A stretch of 64,000 nucleotides of DNA from Hofstenia miamia (lineage: Eukaryota; Xenacoelomorpha; Acoela). The translations under genes and the position numbers were made by a program. This document shows positions 8,722-19,580 of this stretch, piece by piece (the stretch's first letter is position 1; every line of letters begins with the position of its first letter). The stretch covers positions 519,806 to 583,805 of the forward strand of contig SCFE01000051.1 in assembly GCA_004352715.1 (NCBI GenBank), in the 5' to 3' direction. The notes beneath the pieces were generated by a model, which had not been told where the DNA came from, did not search any database, and saw only the letters and a list, made by a program, of their open reading frames with translations.

Positions 8722-11700
8722 TTTTATAAATCGTTTCTTACTTTCATTTATGACTACTTTTTTAATCATTTAATTATCTTAGCAGGAGATGTAGAATTAA
8801 ATCCTGGCCCAATTTTAGATTAATGTAATCTTGAGAATTTGCAGAATCGTTATAAAAATAATTTTAAATATATATATCCAAATGCCAGAAGTCTGAATTC
8901 AAATAGAAATCATTTTCTTAAAATTGCATTTCAATTTGGCTCAAATTCAATTTTTTCTATTACAGAAACTTGGTTAAACAATGATATCAATCCAGACCTG
9001 GAAAAATTTAATGTTTTTCTTAAAAATAGGGATAGTAGAGGTGGTGGCCTCATGCTAATTGTACCAAAAGTTTTAAATCCAATACGTAAGAAAGAATTTG
9101 AATCAGATCATTCTGTTTTTGAATCATTATGGATCGAAATTAAATCACCTACAAATTCTTCAGAAAATGAATTAATGTTACTTATAATCCAAATAAGAAC
9201 TTTCTTGTAGAGTATATAAAGTATAAATGCAATGAAATTTCAGATATTTCCAGCCATAATTACTTACTAAACATATTAGGTGACTTTAACATCAACTATT
9301 TCAATTTTATGAAAAAAAATCATTTAAAGAATTATGCGCTATTTATAATTTAAAAATAATCAACACTCAAACTCCCACTCGAAAAACGACATTAATTGAT
9401 TATTTTTATCCAATTCGGAAACTATATATAAGACTTATATCCTTGAATTCTTCAGTGATCACGCACTTTTTATTTATACTAGTAAGATTCAAGTTAAGCT
9501 TTCTGAATTTACAACGATTTTTCCCACATGCTAAATTACATCGCGGCACAGATCAATCAAGCCCTAAACAAAGTAGCACCTCTAAAAACCCGCCGAGTAA
9601 TTAATAAATTACGACGATTTAATTTAAGCACGACTGATAATCAAGTAATTACCGTAAACATAAAGCAGAAACTCTTTGAACTAGATAAAGCTAATCCGAC
9701 CGAAATAAATTGGACTAATTACGAACGATCAAAGAAATTAATTAAGGACTTACACGCTAAAAATTTAGCTTTAAAACAACGTCAATTTTTTGAAAATTTA
9801 AATTCTTCTAAACAAAAGTGGAAATTTCTAAATCGTTTTATTGGAAAATCGAATGGGCTCAATAGTGACATTTCAGAAATTAATGTTGATAATAAAATAT
9901 TTACCAATAAAAAAAGATACTAAATCATTTAAATCAGACATTTAAAAAATTAGGTAACTTTAATTTTCCTAAACTTTTTCTATCAGAACTTACGCAAATT
10001 GTAAGTCAACGTTTCAATTTAGGCTGTCCACCTTAAGAGAATTAGAAACTATTGTACAAAATTTAGACGTTAATAAATAAATCTTCAGGTTCCACTCATT
10101 TACCGTAGTACTTTATTATTAAGAAATTCTTTCATATATTTGGCGAAAATCAATCATTTGCATTTAATCAATGTATAGTTGAAAACTATTTCCGGAGATA
10201 ATGAAAAAGTCAGACATAACACCTTTGTATAAAAATGGAGATCCCCTCATTGCTAAAAAATATAGGCCAATCTCACTTTCACACCCTTTTAGTAAATTAT
10301 TCGAAAAATTATTGCACATTCAATTCAATCAATACCTTGAATCTGAGAATATCTTATCATCTAAACAATATGGTTTCCGCGCTAAACATAGTACAAGTGA
10401 TGCACTTATTTCAATTACTGAAAAAATATCCTCAAATAAATCTCAAAATAAATCCAGTTGCATAGCATTTCTAGACTTAAGCAAAGCTTTTAATTCAATG
10501 AATTTGAAATTTTGGCGATTAAACTTTAAAGATATGGATTTCAACAAAATTCAATTAAGTTACTTAGGAGTTTTTTAGAAAATAGAAAACAGCGTGTTTA
10601 AATGAATAATGTGAAATCTGATTATATTAAAACCGATCGAGGAGTGCCTCAAGGCACAGTACTAGTGCCAATTTTATTTGTAATATATGTAAATGACATA
10701 ATTAAGCATGTAAAACATAGTGAAATATATATATTTGCTGATGATACTTGCCTCATAAATACAGAAAATGATGCTTTCAGGGCCACAAAAAATTTACAAA
10801 GTGATATTGAAAATCTTTCTATGTATTTCTCATCCAATCAATTAAAAATTAATATTGAAAAAACGCAATTCATTATATTTTCCCCCAATTCTGTAAAAGA
10901 AATAACAAACAAGATCGAATTAATTGTAAACAGTGTTTCGATAAAACAAAGTGATCATGTTACATATTTATTTATGTTGATATTGACAATGATTTATAAT
11001 TCGATAAATTTCTTTTAAAAAAGATACATAAAATGGCTTCAGGCGTCAGAAATTTAGGGTCGGATTATCACTTACTTCTACTCTTCTGTCTATATGCTTT
11101 TTATTTTTATTATTATTTTTATTATTATTGTTATTATTATTTTGAACAAAGTGATCATGTTACATATTTAGCTGTTGATATTGACAAAGATTTATAGTTC
11201 GATAAATTTCTCTTAAAAAAGATACATAAAATGGCTTCTGGCGTTAAATACTTATACCATTTCGGAAATTTAATGCTAGATTATCACATTCAGCTATTGC
11301 ATGTATTTTGCTTATCGCAACTACATTATTGTTCATTTTTATTTATAAATTTTAATACAAAAAGCCGCTATTTATTATCAAAAACTTTTAATTGGTCATT
11401 AAAAACATTAAATTTTGCACTTAAGCATGATCATGTTAGTGAATGCAGACGAAAGTATATTATATTATCCCCTCTATATCAAGTACAATTCCATGCAGCT
11501 TCAATTTTATTTAAGTATAAATATGGCCGAAAATCAATTTCTTTTCTTGATAAGTACTTAAAAGTAAATCCTCGATCACATAAGTTTATTTGTAGCAATA
11601 TTTCATATCCTAGTTTTCATCGAGCAGCCTCAAATATTTGGAATGATTTAGAAAATGAGATAAGAATAGAAAAAAATTACAAAAAATTTAGAAAAAAATT

Positions 11701-11790
11701 AAAATGTGCACTTTTACATCGCAAAATGCAATCGGAGACACAAACATGCTAAACACATTTAGTGATTTTTTACACTGAGCTCCCCACACA
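8722..11790 (+). mobile_element. CR1/jockey-type LINE copy, ORF2 with 2A motif, endonuclease and RT, frameshifted
   Basis: Blocks in order: a hydrophobic leader and 2A motif (8722-8811); AP-endonuclease (8839-9355) with NARSL, ITETWLNND and a GGGLM block, then GDFNI near 9281; a linker (9528-9923) starting MLNYIAAQINQALNKVAPLK; RT finger and palm (10201-10578: PLYKNGDP, YRPISL, QYGFR, FLDLSKAF); RT palm with GVPQGTVL and FADD (10602-11018); and a C-terminal segment ending about 11752. The tail has a purine/pyrimidine repeat and CAATAAATTTGCTTTGACT followed by (ATT)n at about 11910-11940, shared with the copy ending at 15235. The stretch 10950-11045 is repeated diverged at 11146-11240 after an ATT run, so two copies may be joined. 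Frameshifts and stops make it inactive. Confidence 0.75.
8788..8811 (+). other. 2A-like motif DVELNPGP at the start of LINE ORF2
   Basis: Codons read D-V-E-L-N-P-G-P, exactly the DxExNPGP consensus of 2A ribosome-skipping peptides, preceded in frame by a hydrophobic stretch (about 8722-8787). 2A motifs are known at the N terminus of ORF2 in some CR1-clade LINEs. The frame stops soon after (TAA at 8821), so this copy is dead, but the motif itself is intact. Confidence 0.75.
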
Positions 11791-11944
11791 CATAGACACA
11801 CACACTCACACACACAAACATTTATTCTATATATATATTTTATTATTATTATTTTGTAAATACATATATTTGTAGTTTGTAGTTTTTCTACTGTTATTTA
11901 TTTACAGCAATAAATTTGCTTTGACTATTATTATTATTATTGAA

Positions 11945-12810
11945 AAACAGACTACGCACATCAAGCGCATCAAACCAAATTCTACAACACTCGTTCTTGG
12001 AAGTCAATTCTCAAATATGCTAGATCACATAATCTCCTCTTCAATCAAACTACAACAGTTCACAGCTATCCAGGACACAACACTCAACACCTCAACCAAA
12101 AAGTAAGAAACTACACACCACAACGCCTTCAACACCTCGTCATTAAGACAGGCCTCATCGATTCCTTGAACAATTCTCGGCGGTTTCAGCAATCTCTACA
12201 TCAACTTATCACGTCAGTTCGTCAAAAGTTCTCACCTCTTCATATTCATCTTGCCGAAATTACACCAGTCTCCTCATACGATCTCCTAGAGAAGAACCAC
12301 TCCATTCAAGAATGTAACAAAATCATAAGATCCTTTATTTCTCGAAATATTCATACACACTTTCTGATCAATCGCCGCACAATAGATGTTGAACTCTTCG
12401 CAAAGGATGGCATTCACTTGTCTCGAAAAGGTCTTTCGACACTGATCTCTCGTCTCAAGTCACATTTCNNNNNNNNNNNNNNNNNNNNNNNNNNNNNNNN
12501 NNNNNNNNNNNNNNNNNNNNNNNNNNNNNNNNNNNNNNNNNNNNNNNNNNNNNNNNNNNNNNNNNNNNNNNNNNNNNNNNNNNNNNNNNNNNNNNNNNNN
12601 NNNNNNNNNNNNTTGTCTCGAAAAGGTCTTTCTACACTGATCTCTCGTCTCAAGTCACATTTCAAGCCCACTTCTCAGCGTTCTTCTATTGACTCACCTC
12701 GTTCTTATGCTTCAGGAGCTTCAAAAGGTATGTCATTCCTAACTCCTGAAAACTTGCAACGCATCACACAATCAGTCGTATCGAATCTCCTACATCACTG
12801 CAACGCTTAG
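11945..12810 (+). pseudogene. LINE ORF1 fragment with SGNH/esterase-like end
   Basis: The frame 12166-12810 (with upstream frames from about 11945) ends in ELFAKDGIHLSRKGLSTLIS, the block-V DGIHL...G pattern of SGNH hydrolases. Such esterase-like domains occur in ORF1 of CR1-type LINEs. The segment is clearly more GC-rich and C-rich than the LINEs around it. A 144-N gap (12469-12612) interrupts it, and the 51 bp before the gap (12418-12468) are repeated with one mismatch straight after it (12613-12663), so the gap is probably negative in size. It may be ORF1 of the LINE whose ORF2 starts at 13050, but the composition differs. Confidence 0.5.
12469..12612. other. Assembly gap, 144 N
   Basis: Run of N flanked by a 51-bp direct repeat with one mismatch (12418-12468 and 12613-12663), which indicates overlapping contig ends. 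Confidence 0.95.
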
Positions 12811-13044
12811 TTTCTTCATCTCATCACGTTTTCGCCCAAGTCATTCTCGTCAAAGATCTAGTAACTTATTCAGGTGCAGTTTTTGGTATACTATAATTAT
12901 TGTTACTATATTCATTAAAGGGCAGTTTGATATAACCATACATGAATTCCTCAAAAAATTTAAAGTTAACTCCACGAAAATTACAAAAGTGTATTCAAAT
13001 TATTATGCAATCAAATTCTATTATTTACTAGGTAATTAAAATCC

Positions 13045-15235
13045 TTTTTAAACGTCCGCTAATTATTTCTGGAGACATTGAAAATAACCCAGGGCCAACA
13101 ATTTCGGAAAATACAATTAATGATGTACTCAACAAATTCAAAGCTAACTTTAAAATCATCTATATGAATGCTAGAAGTCTTAGAGAAAATCGCAATGAAT
13201 TTATGCAAATGGTATATAAAATCGGAAATAACGCAATATTTGTTTTTACTGAAACCTGATTAAATGATTCTGATAGTCTGAAAACATTATATAATCCTAA
13301 TTCTAGCTACTTCGATATTTATTTTAAAAATAGATCTGAACGGGGTGGCGGTTTAATGATGCCAATTACCAAATTTTTAAGATCAAAACGGTGAGAAGAT
13401 TTAGAACTGAATCATGAAATATTCAAAACTATGTGGATTGAATTAGAATCTTTCTCAAATTCCTACAACAACGAGCTCATAAACATTTGCTATAATCCAA
13501 ATAAACATTTTATCTCTGAATTTTATAACCACAAAATTGAAGAAATTGAATATACCATTCTTGAGAATAAATTTGTTAATATCTTAGGAGACTTAAATTC
13601 TAATTTCTTAAGTCTGTTGAATCAAAGTGAATTTACTATTTTTATCCGATAGTTGCAATAAACATAAAACCTATATGTTTGCGTCATTTAGTGATCACAA
13701 TCTTTGCGCTTATGTTAGTAACCATAATTTTGGACCAAAAAATAAGAAAGTTGTTTGTTCTAGGGAATTAACAATTTTAATTTTTCGACCTCTTGACTAA
13801 CATATCAATTACCTGTTATACGAATAAGGGAACAGTTTTATTTCAACTTAATTTCCTATCATGATCTTAGAAATGTAGTAAATAAACTAGATACTAATAA
13901 ATCTTGTGGATCCAGCTACCTACCCTATTGGATAATTAAAAAATATTTTTATATTTTTGGTGAATACCTACTTGTAGCATTCAACCAAAGTATTATAAAT
14001 AATGACTTTCCTGCGCTTTTAAAGCAAACCGATATTTCACCATTATATAAAAATGAGAACCACTAGATCCCATGAACTACCGACCAATTAGCATAATAAC
14101 AAACCCTTTCTCAAAAATATTTGAAAAACTTCTAGCTGCACAAATTTACAAGTTTATTAATGACAATAAAATTTTACCAAGTAATCAGTTTGGATTTAGA
14201 CCGAAGTTCAGTACATCTGATGCGATTTTATCAATCACAGAAAAGATTAAAATAAATACAAATCAAAATTTGTTCTCAGCAGTGGCTTTACTTGATTTAA
14301 GTAAAGCATTTAACTCAATGAATTTCAATATTTTAAAACAAAAGTTAAGGCGACGAGCTTTCAGTTGAAATGCAGTAAATTTTATTATGAGTTTCTTAAG
14401 CAATCGCAAACAGCGAGTTAAAATCGACCATATTTTTTCAGAGTATGCTACTACAAATCTTGGTGTGCCCCAATGAACTGTATTAGGACCCATTCTATTT
14501 GCATTATACGTAAATGATACTTCAAAATCCTTGACAAATGGAACTATTTACCATTATGCAGATGATACTTTTATATTACGAACAGCAAAAAATCCATTTG
14601 AGCCAACTAAACATTGGACAAAAGATATTGGAAACCTCGTAACATATTTCAATCGTAATAAACTAAAAATCAATTCTGACAAAACTCAATTTATCATCTT
14701 TTCATCTAAACAACAACAAAAGCTTACTGAAAATTTTAAAATTAATGTCTGTGATAACGAAATTAGTCAAAGTAAATGTGTAAACTATTTAGATGTAGTA
14801 ATAGACAATGAATTAAAATTAGATAATTTCTTCTCCCACAAATTTAAAAAGATGACATGTGGAATAAAATATTTGTACCATTTGCGCCATGTAGGAAAAT
14901 CATCGCATGTAGAACTAATTCATTCATTTGTCTTAAGTCAATTTAATTACTGTGCATTTCTTTTTCAAAATCTCACATCGCAAAAACGTTCATCATTTGC
15001 AAAAGTGTTTAACTGGGCATTTAGCACACTTAATTATATTGTAAAACATGTATCCATAACGCAATTAAGATCATCATATGATATCTTGCCCCGAGTTACT
15101 TTATTCATTATCAATCTTTATGTATGATTCACAAATTTANATTTAATTAGTTTTGTAAATATTTTTGTCATGTGTTAGTTTATAGTTTTTATATACATTT
15201 AAGCAATAAATTTGCTTTGACTCTTATTATTATAA
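13045..15235 (+). mobile_element. Second CR1/jockey-type LINE copy with 2A motif, decayed
   Basis: An open stretch runs from the 2A motif into the endonuclease (NARSLREN, FTET followed by a stop, RGGGLM, then ILGDLNSNFL for the GDxN block) up to about 13800. RT follows: MNYRPISIITNPFSKIFEKL at 14072, NQFGFRPKFSTSDA, LLDLSKAFNSMN, then GVPQ-stop-TVLGP near 14461 and YADDTFIL near 14555. A C-terminal region follows to about 15127. The 3' end has GCAATAAATTTGCTTTGACT and an ATT run (15203-15235), as in the copy at 8722-11790. The two copies share block order but differ widely, so they are separate subfamilies. A single N is at 15140. Confidence 0.72.
13074..13097 (+). other. 2A-like motif DIENNPGP in frame with LINE endonuclease
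   Basis: Codons read D-I-E-N-N-P-G-P, matching DxExNPGP. Here the frame stays open downstream into the endonuclease NARSL block (about 13162-13176) and upstream through KRPLIISG. This is a second, independent 2A-bearing LINE subfamily in the window. Confidence 0.75.
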
Positions 15236-15311
15236 TGTACATCATTTCATGTTTCATCTTTTTTATAGCATTGATAATTTTTTTTTAGGTATAAATTCCT
15301 AATCTTCAAAA

Positions 15312-15530
15312 TTAAAACTTTTTCCAGTGCATTGAGGTTAAAATTTTTGCTTTCTGTCCTGAATTTCCACAATACCGGGCATCCCTCGCCTGGAAAAGGC
15401 GGTCAGTGTGTGCCACCGGGTATGCCCGTGCGGGTGTGGATGCGAGTTGGGTCCAGTTTTTTAAAAGCTTGTAGTTCTGGGTTGGGTAAATAATTCCAAA
15501 AGTATCGGTAAATTTGCGTTTTTTCTTCAT
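15312..15530 (-). other. Unrecognised GC-rich open frame
   Basis: A 72-codon minus-strand frame in a locally GC-rich patch (15376-15460). TTGATTTCAG precedes it on the minus strand and could be an acceptor, though every supported intron in this window ends TAG. No domain recognised. The patch holds small hairpins (CGCCTGGAAAAGGCGG), so a mobile-element end is as likely as an exon. Confidence 0.2.
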
Positions 15531-15934
15531 AACCTGAAATCAATATATTAATTCATATTGAAGCTCATACATTTATTCGATAAATATAGCGAAGTCTTTG
15601 TGTTGCTTTGTAAACTTATTTTTATCTCTCTATATTGTATTTTGCTCCAAACATGTGTAAACATGTATAGTAGAACACAATGTAATGTATTACATGTAGA
15701 ATTAAAAATTCAGTGGAATATCAAGTGTTGTATTCTTTTAAATCTGGAACATGACTGAGTGATATTTCAGTTTCATGTCAATGTCTTATACAGAAATCTA
15801 TGTATGCTACAACCAGGGGTGGACATTTATTAGATAAATCCAAAAAACTATTCCAATGCAGTGGATTGGAGAAATACGATTTCTATGAGTTCACAATTTT
15901 TTCTGAATTTTTTCCTTCTATTAATGTAATTTCA

Positions 15935-16025
15935 GGTGACAATAATTGATAATAATTGACAATAATTGATAATAATTGACAATAATTGACAATAATTTAT
16001 AGTAATTGAGAATATTGACAGTAAT
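15935..16025. repeat. Short tandem repeat, about 10-bp unit AATAATTGAC
   Basis: Seven to eight imperfect copies of AATAATTGAC/AATAATTGAT in direct orientation with no spacer structure. A minisatellite. Confidence 0.8.
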
Positions 16026-16666
16026 TGTTTTCAACCTACGCCAAGTGTATCATTGTATTAGATCCCTTATGCTATCGGCAAGTATTTTTACCCCTGATTT
16101 TATAGTAACTTTTCATTTGACTTCAATTTTGAAACGGTACTTATGGCTAAATAGTATTTTATTGCAAAACTGGATATTTTATTTTTTTTAAGATGGTAAG
16201 CTTATATCTTCTTTGTGTTTTACATGCGACTATTCAGTATTCATATGAGGGCATGCATGTACGAATTCGATCATGGAGGGTTTTTGACATGACATTCAGT
16301 ACATTTTTAAAGCACTTTATAAGGCATCGCCTACTACACGATCAGTATTTTAAATCCATTAAAGTGTTTAGGATACCTGAAAAAAATTTTCGGATGCGAA
16401 TTGAATGTAGTTTAGTGACATTCAATTAACAACTACATCATATAACTCCATGATTACTGTATGCTGCACTGGGGTCTTTTTTATAAAATATACTACTGCA
16501 ATTTTCTATGTAAAAGAGTGGTTATTTTTTGAATAATCTGTGGAATATATATGTATTTGAAAACCTAGAGTACAAATGATGTAAAACAAATTAAACTAAA
16601 ATGAGATATAACTGCAGAATAGTTTACAATATCATTTGTCTAAATTCATCCACATTGTGCCTAAGT

Positions 16667-17071
16667 TTACATAGATGTGCTTAGTTTATTGCTGCAATAT
16701 ATGACGATAGGGATGATTGTAAATATATTTGAGATTGTTCTTGATGGACTCAAAAGTGGGGATTTAATTTTATGCATTCTAGAAAATCGAATGAGAGCAT
16801 CAATACCTGATCTATTATTAAGTATTTGGTATGCATGATCAATAGGAATTTTATTTGTTTTACAGGCTGCAGATAGCTTGTTCATATTATTGTTCAATGG
16901 ATTCATTCTCTCGCCAATTAAAAGTAATTTATGCGACAATCTCAAGTGACATTTTGTGTTAACATAATTATAAATTCGATTGAAAGAATACATTTTTCGA
17001 AGCATTAAAAATATATACTTCATTGCCCTGATTTTTAAACGCAGTATCATGATAAGATGAGGTATTTTCAA
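16667..17071 (-). other. Unrecognised 134-codon open frame
   Basis: One of the longer uninterrupted non-transposon frames in the AT-rich part. It has a basic N-terminal half and a less biased C-terminal half with stretches such as KIPIDHAYQILNNRSGIDAL. I recognise no domain. Its 5' end lies at the left terminus of the Polinton-like element at 17060. It may be a chance frame, an exon, or a cargo remnant. Confidence 0.2.
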
Positions 17072-17418
17072 ATCAGATCATAATTAACTACTATTTTCTC
17101 TATACAACCACTTCTTTTTTCAAAATTTTACCTATAGTATTGCTCAATATTTATAATTTTGCACCTTATCTTAAATGCAACCACTTTTTTCAGAAATTTA
17201 CCTAATACTTAATATTTTGCAGCTTACAATTTATATATGGTACAAATACATTAGAATTGAATACTTTCTAAATTATTAGGGCGATAATGATGTTTTTTCT
17301 GTATTAATTACACAAATTTTATATTTTTTATTTCGCAATTTTGGAAACACCAACTTGTTTGATCATCTTTAATTGTCAGTTTTTCTCTTTCCACTTTTGT
17401 TAATCCTTTCAAAGTGTT
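17060..17418. repeat. Left long inverted repeat of the Polinton-like element
   Basis: Pairs with 18339-18775 in inverted orientation. Outermost shared stretch about TGAGxTATTTTCAA, innermost CCTTTCAAAGTGTT. The left arm lacks some tens of bp that are present in the right arm. Confidence 0.7.
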
Positions 17419-17759
17419 ATTTTAACATTAACTTTATATGAGTGCATTTGCTCCTCAAGGTAATTAATTTATATAAATAATTATTTTTGTTCTACACAAA
17501 TACATCATGTAGTGAATTGAAGTTTTCTTAAGATTTACATGTGTTTCATGTAAAATTTTTTTGCTGGATTCCTTCAGAATGGAATGGACTTGAGTTATCC
17601 CAATATATTAAAGGAAAGGTAGGCCCTTCTGAGTATCAGAATTGAATCAATATGATAAAAAATTCTTTTTTTACCATTATATGTTATTAAAATTTTATCT
17701 ATGAAGAGATATGGAAATTTGTCAAGTGCATTGAGTAATTTCATTTAAGCAGAAGAAAG

Positions 17760-18320
17760 TTTTAGAGGCATATATTGATCATAACTCCAATATGAGATCA
17801 AAACAAAAAATAGTTTTGAAAAAGATTTTCACAAACTTTTAAAGAATGTTTTCTTTGGAAAAACTTTTGATTAACGTAAATGTATTCAATAGAACTGAGA
17901 TTACAGAAAAATTTATAACACATTCCCTTTCTGATGATTTTCTGGTATACCATTACTGTCAAACTAAATTAAAGTTTGATTAACCAATATATCTTGCATT
18001 TGCTATTTTAGAGCTATCAAAGGTTTTAATGTATGAAACATATTATGGTGTTTTACAACCATTTTTGGCGAAAATAATATAACTATGAACTAAATGGATA
18101 CAGATTGTTTCACTTTGAATATAAAAACTAAAGATATAGTTAATGATTTGAAAACATTTAATGATGATTATGAATTATTTGATTTCTGTAATTTTGATAA
18201 AGATCATGAATTTTTTAGTGAAACATTTAAAAAGATTCCTGGTTATTTTAAAAGTGAGATGCCTGAAAGTGTTTAGTTATATGAATTTTTGTGTTGAGGA
18301 GTGAAATATACGCATACATT
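17760..18320 (+). pseudogene. Family-B DNA polymerase palm fragment, multiply broken
   Basis: Conserved polymerase blocks appear in order on the plus strand but in shifting frames: an FEKDFHKLL...FGKT block (about 17808-17870), an AILELSKVLMYE block (about 18005-18045), and the palm motif DTD at the start of the open frame 18094-18276. Downstream there is a FKSEMPES-like stretch, then a stop and remnants. At least two frameshifts and several stops are present, so it is inactive. Only about 175 codons of a polymerase that normally exceeds 1,000 remain. The pattern fits protein-primed PolB of Polintons and related virus-like elements. Confidence 0.6.
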
Positions 18321-18338
18321 ATAATCAATGATAATCAA

Positions 18339-18775
18339 AAACACTTTGAAAGGAATTACAAAAGTGGGAAAAGAGAAATTAACAATTGACGTTTATAAAA
18401 ATTTGTGAAACAAATAAAGTTCGTGTTTCCAACAATTAAACATTGCGAAATAAAAAAATAGTTTAATTTCCACAGAAAAAAACATCATTATCGCCATTTG
18501 ATTATAAAAGATATGACCTAAATAATATGGATTTGATTAAGAAATTTTGGATGTATTTGTACCATAAAGAATAAGCTGCAAAATATTAATTAAGTATTTG
18601 GTAAAGTTCTATAAAAAAGAAGTGGTTGCATTTAGGATAAGGTGCACATTATGAAAAATAAAAAAATTCAGTAAAATTATAGGTAAAATTTTGAAAAAAG
18701 AAGTGATTGCATAGTGAAAATAGTAGTTAGTTATGGTCCGACTTCATATATCCCTATATTGAAAATAGCTCATTT
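18339..18775. repeat. Right long inverted repeat of the Polinton-like element
   Basis: Inverted partner of 17060-17418. It contains two copies of the GAAGTGRTTGCAT sub-repeat (18620 and 18700 regions) and the AAGCTGCAAAATATTA block. Confidence 0.7.
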
Positions 18776-19119
18776 TAACCTAATTTGAAACAGGATGTGA
18801 AAAATTCTTGGATGTTTGCAAAAGGCTGATTCTATAAAAAATTCGAAAATTGTTACTGACAATTATTTTAATTTTTGCATGCTTTTTTTACCAATCAGCT
18901 ACACCAATACCAACTCAAAACATCCGGTTTCAGTCTTCAGCAATTTTCTTCCATAGAATGATGATTCAGACAGGGCGTGTGTATGCCTCATTTTTGCAAT
19001 TATTTGTCAGATAAACTATCTTTTAACATTATATTCTCAGATCCATAACAAACTTTTTCGTAAATCTATTTTTAAGCAATTAAGGGGACGATTCTAAATT
19101 TTCTGTACATGTACTCTCT

Positions 19120-19431
19120 TTAAATCAAATTGTGTGTTGCTTCTAACGCAAAGCAGTAATTGTTTTTGAAAACTAGTTTGCGGTCATTATCAAATTTTAC
19201 ATCCATCCACCTGTCACCCCTCACTTTAATTTTGACTTCAATATATTCCATGGTACAATCATTTTTACCACGCTTACATATTTGCACTGCCAAAACCTTT
19301 CCAATTTCTTTTTCGCCATCTTTAAATTCAAACACATCTTTATTTCCGTCTTCGAAATCAGCCTTACCATGCTTATGCAATTTAATCCAATTTGTTTCTC
19401 TGTCCATGCCAATTAATCTTATTCGAATGTC
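19120..19431 (-). CDS. PLAT/LH2-domain exon, paralogue of the gene at 2382-3308
   Basis: The exon follows a TATTTTAG acceptor and, like its paralogue, begins in phase 0 with GAC ATT. It encodes DIRIRLIGMDRETNWIKLHK, then DFEDGNKDVFEFKDGEKEIG, KVLAVQICK and MEYIEVKI before the stop: the second to last strands of a PLAT domain (103 codons plus stop). ETNW and FE-G-D-F match the 2.4-kb exon at equivalent positions. The expected signal-peptide exon was not found upstream. The sequence changes at a TA microsatellite (19536) and the duplicated segment begins at 19581, so exon 1 may lie beyond that join or be lost. Confidence 0.55.
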   Translation of the reverse strand, partial: DIRIRLIGMDRETNWIKLHKHGKADFEDGNKDVFEFKDGEKEIGKVLAVQICKRGKNDCTMEYIEVKIKVRGDRWMDVKFDNDRKLVFKNNYCFALEATHNLI

Positions 19432-19532
19432 CTAAAATACTAAATCTTAAAATGATTTTTTCAAAAGTTTGCCATTTAAAAAAGGAAATTTGCCTGAGAA
19501 TTGTTGCAAAAAGCATTGTAGCTTTCATAACA

Positions 19533-19535
<3 letters not shown>

Positions 19536-19574
<39 letters not shown>

Positions 19575-19580
19575 ATATAT
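19536..19580. repeat. TA microsatellite at the edge of a duplicated segment
   Basis: About 33 bp of pure (TA)n then GTGTGTATATAT. The matching segment at 30194 is also preceded by a TA run (30152-30182), so the microsatellite marks a breakpoint or misjoin. Confidence 0.85.

Larger units (their letters stand above)
17060..18775. mobile_element. Long-terminal-inverted-repeat element with DNA polymerase B relic (Polinton/Maverick-like, internally deleted)
   Basis: Two long inverted arms (about 17060-17418 and 18339-18775) frame a core of about 0.9 kb. The arms match over most of their length with small indels. Each contains the motif AACCACTTCTTTTTTCA twice as an internal sub-repeat, and shared blocks include TTTTGCAGCTTA, GGTACAAATACAT and GGCGATAATGATGTTTTTT. 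The core carries a broken family-B DNA polymerase palm (17760-18320). TIRs of hundreds of bp plus PolB is the Polinton/Maverick architecture. At 1.7 kb instead of the usual 15-20 kb, this is a deletion derivative. Exact termini and the 6-bp target duplication could not be fixed by eye. Confidence 0.6.

Noticed and set aside
15935-16025. CRISPR-like array
   Set aside because: Contiguous 10-bp tandem units without unique spacers, in an animal genome; a minisatellite.
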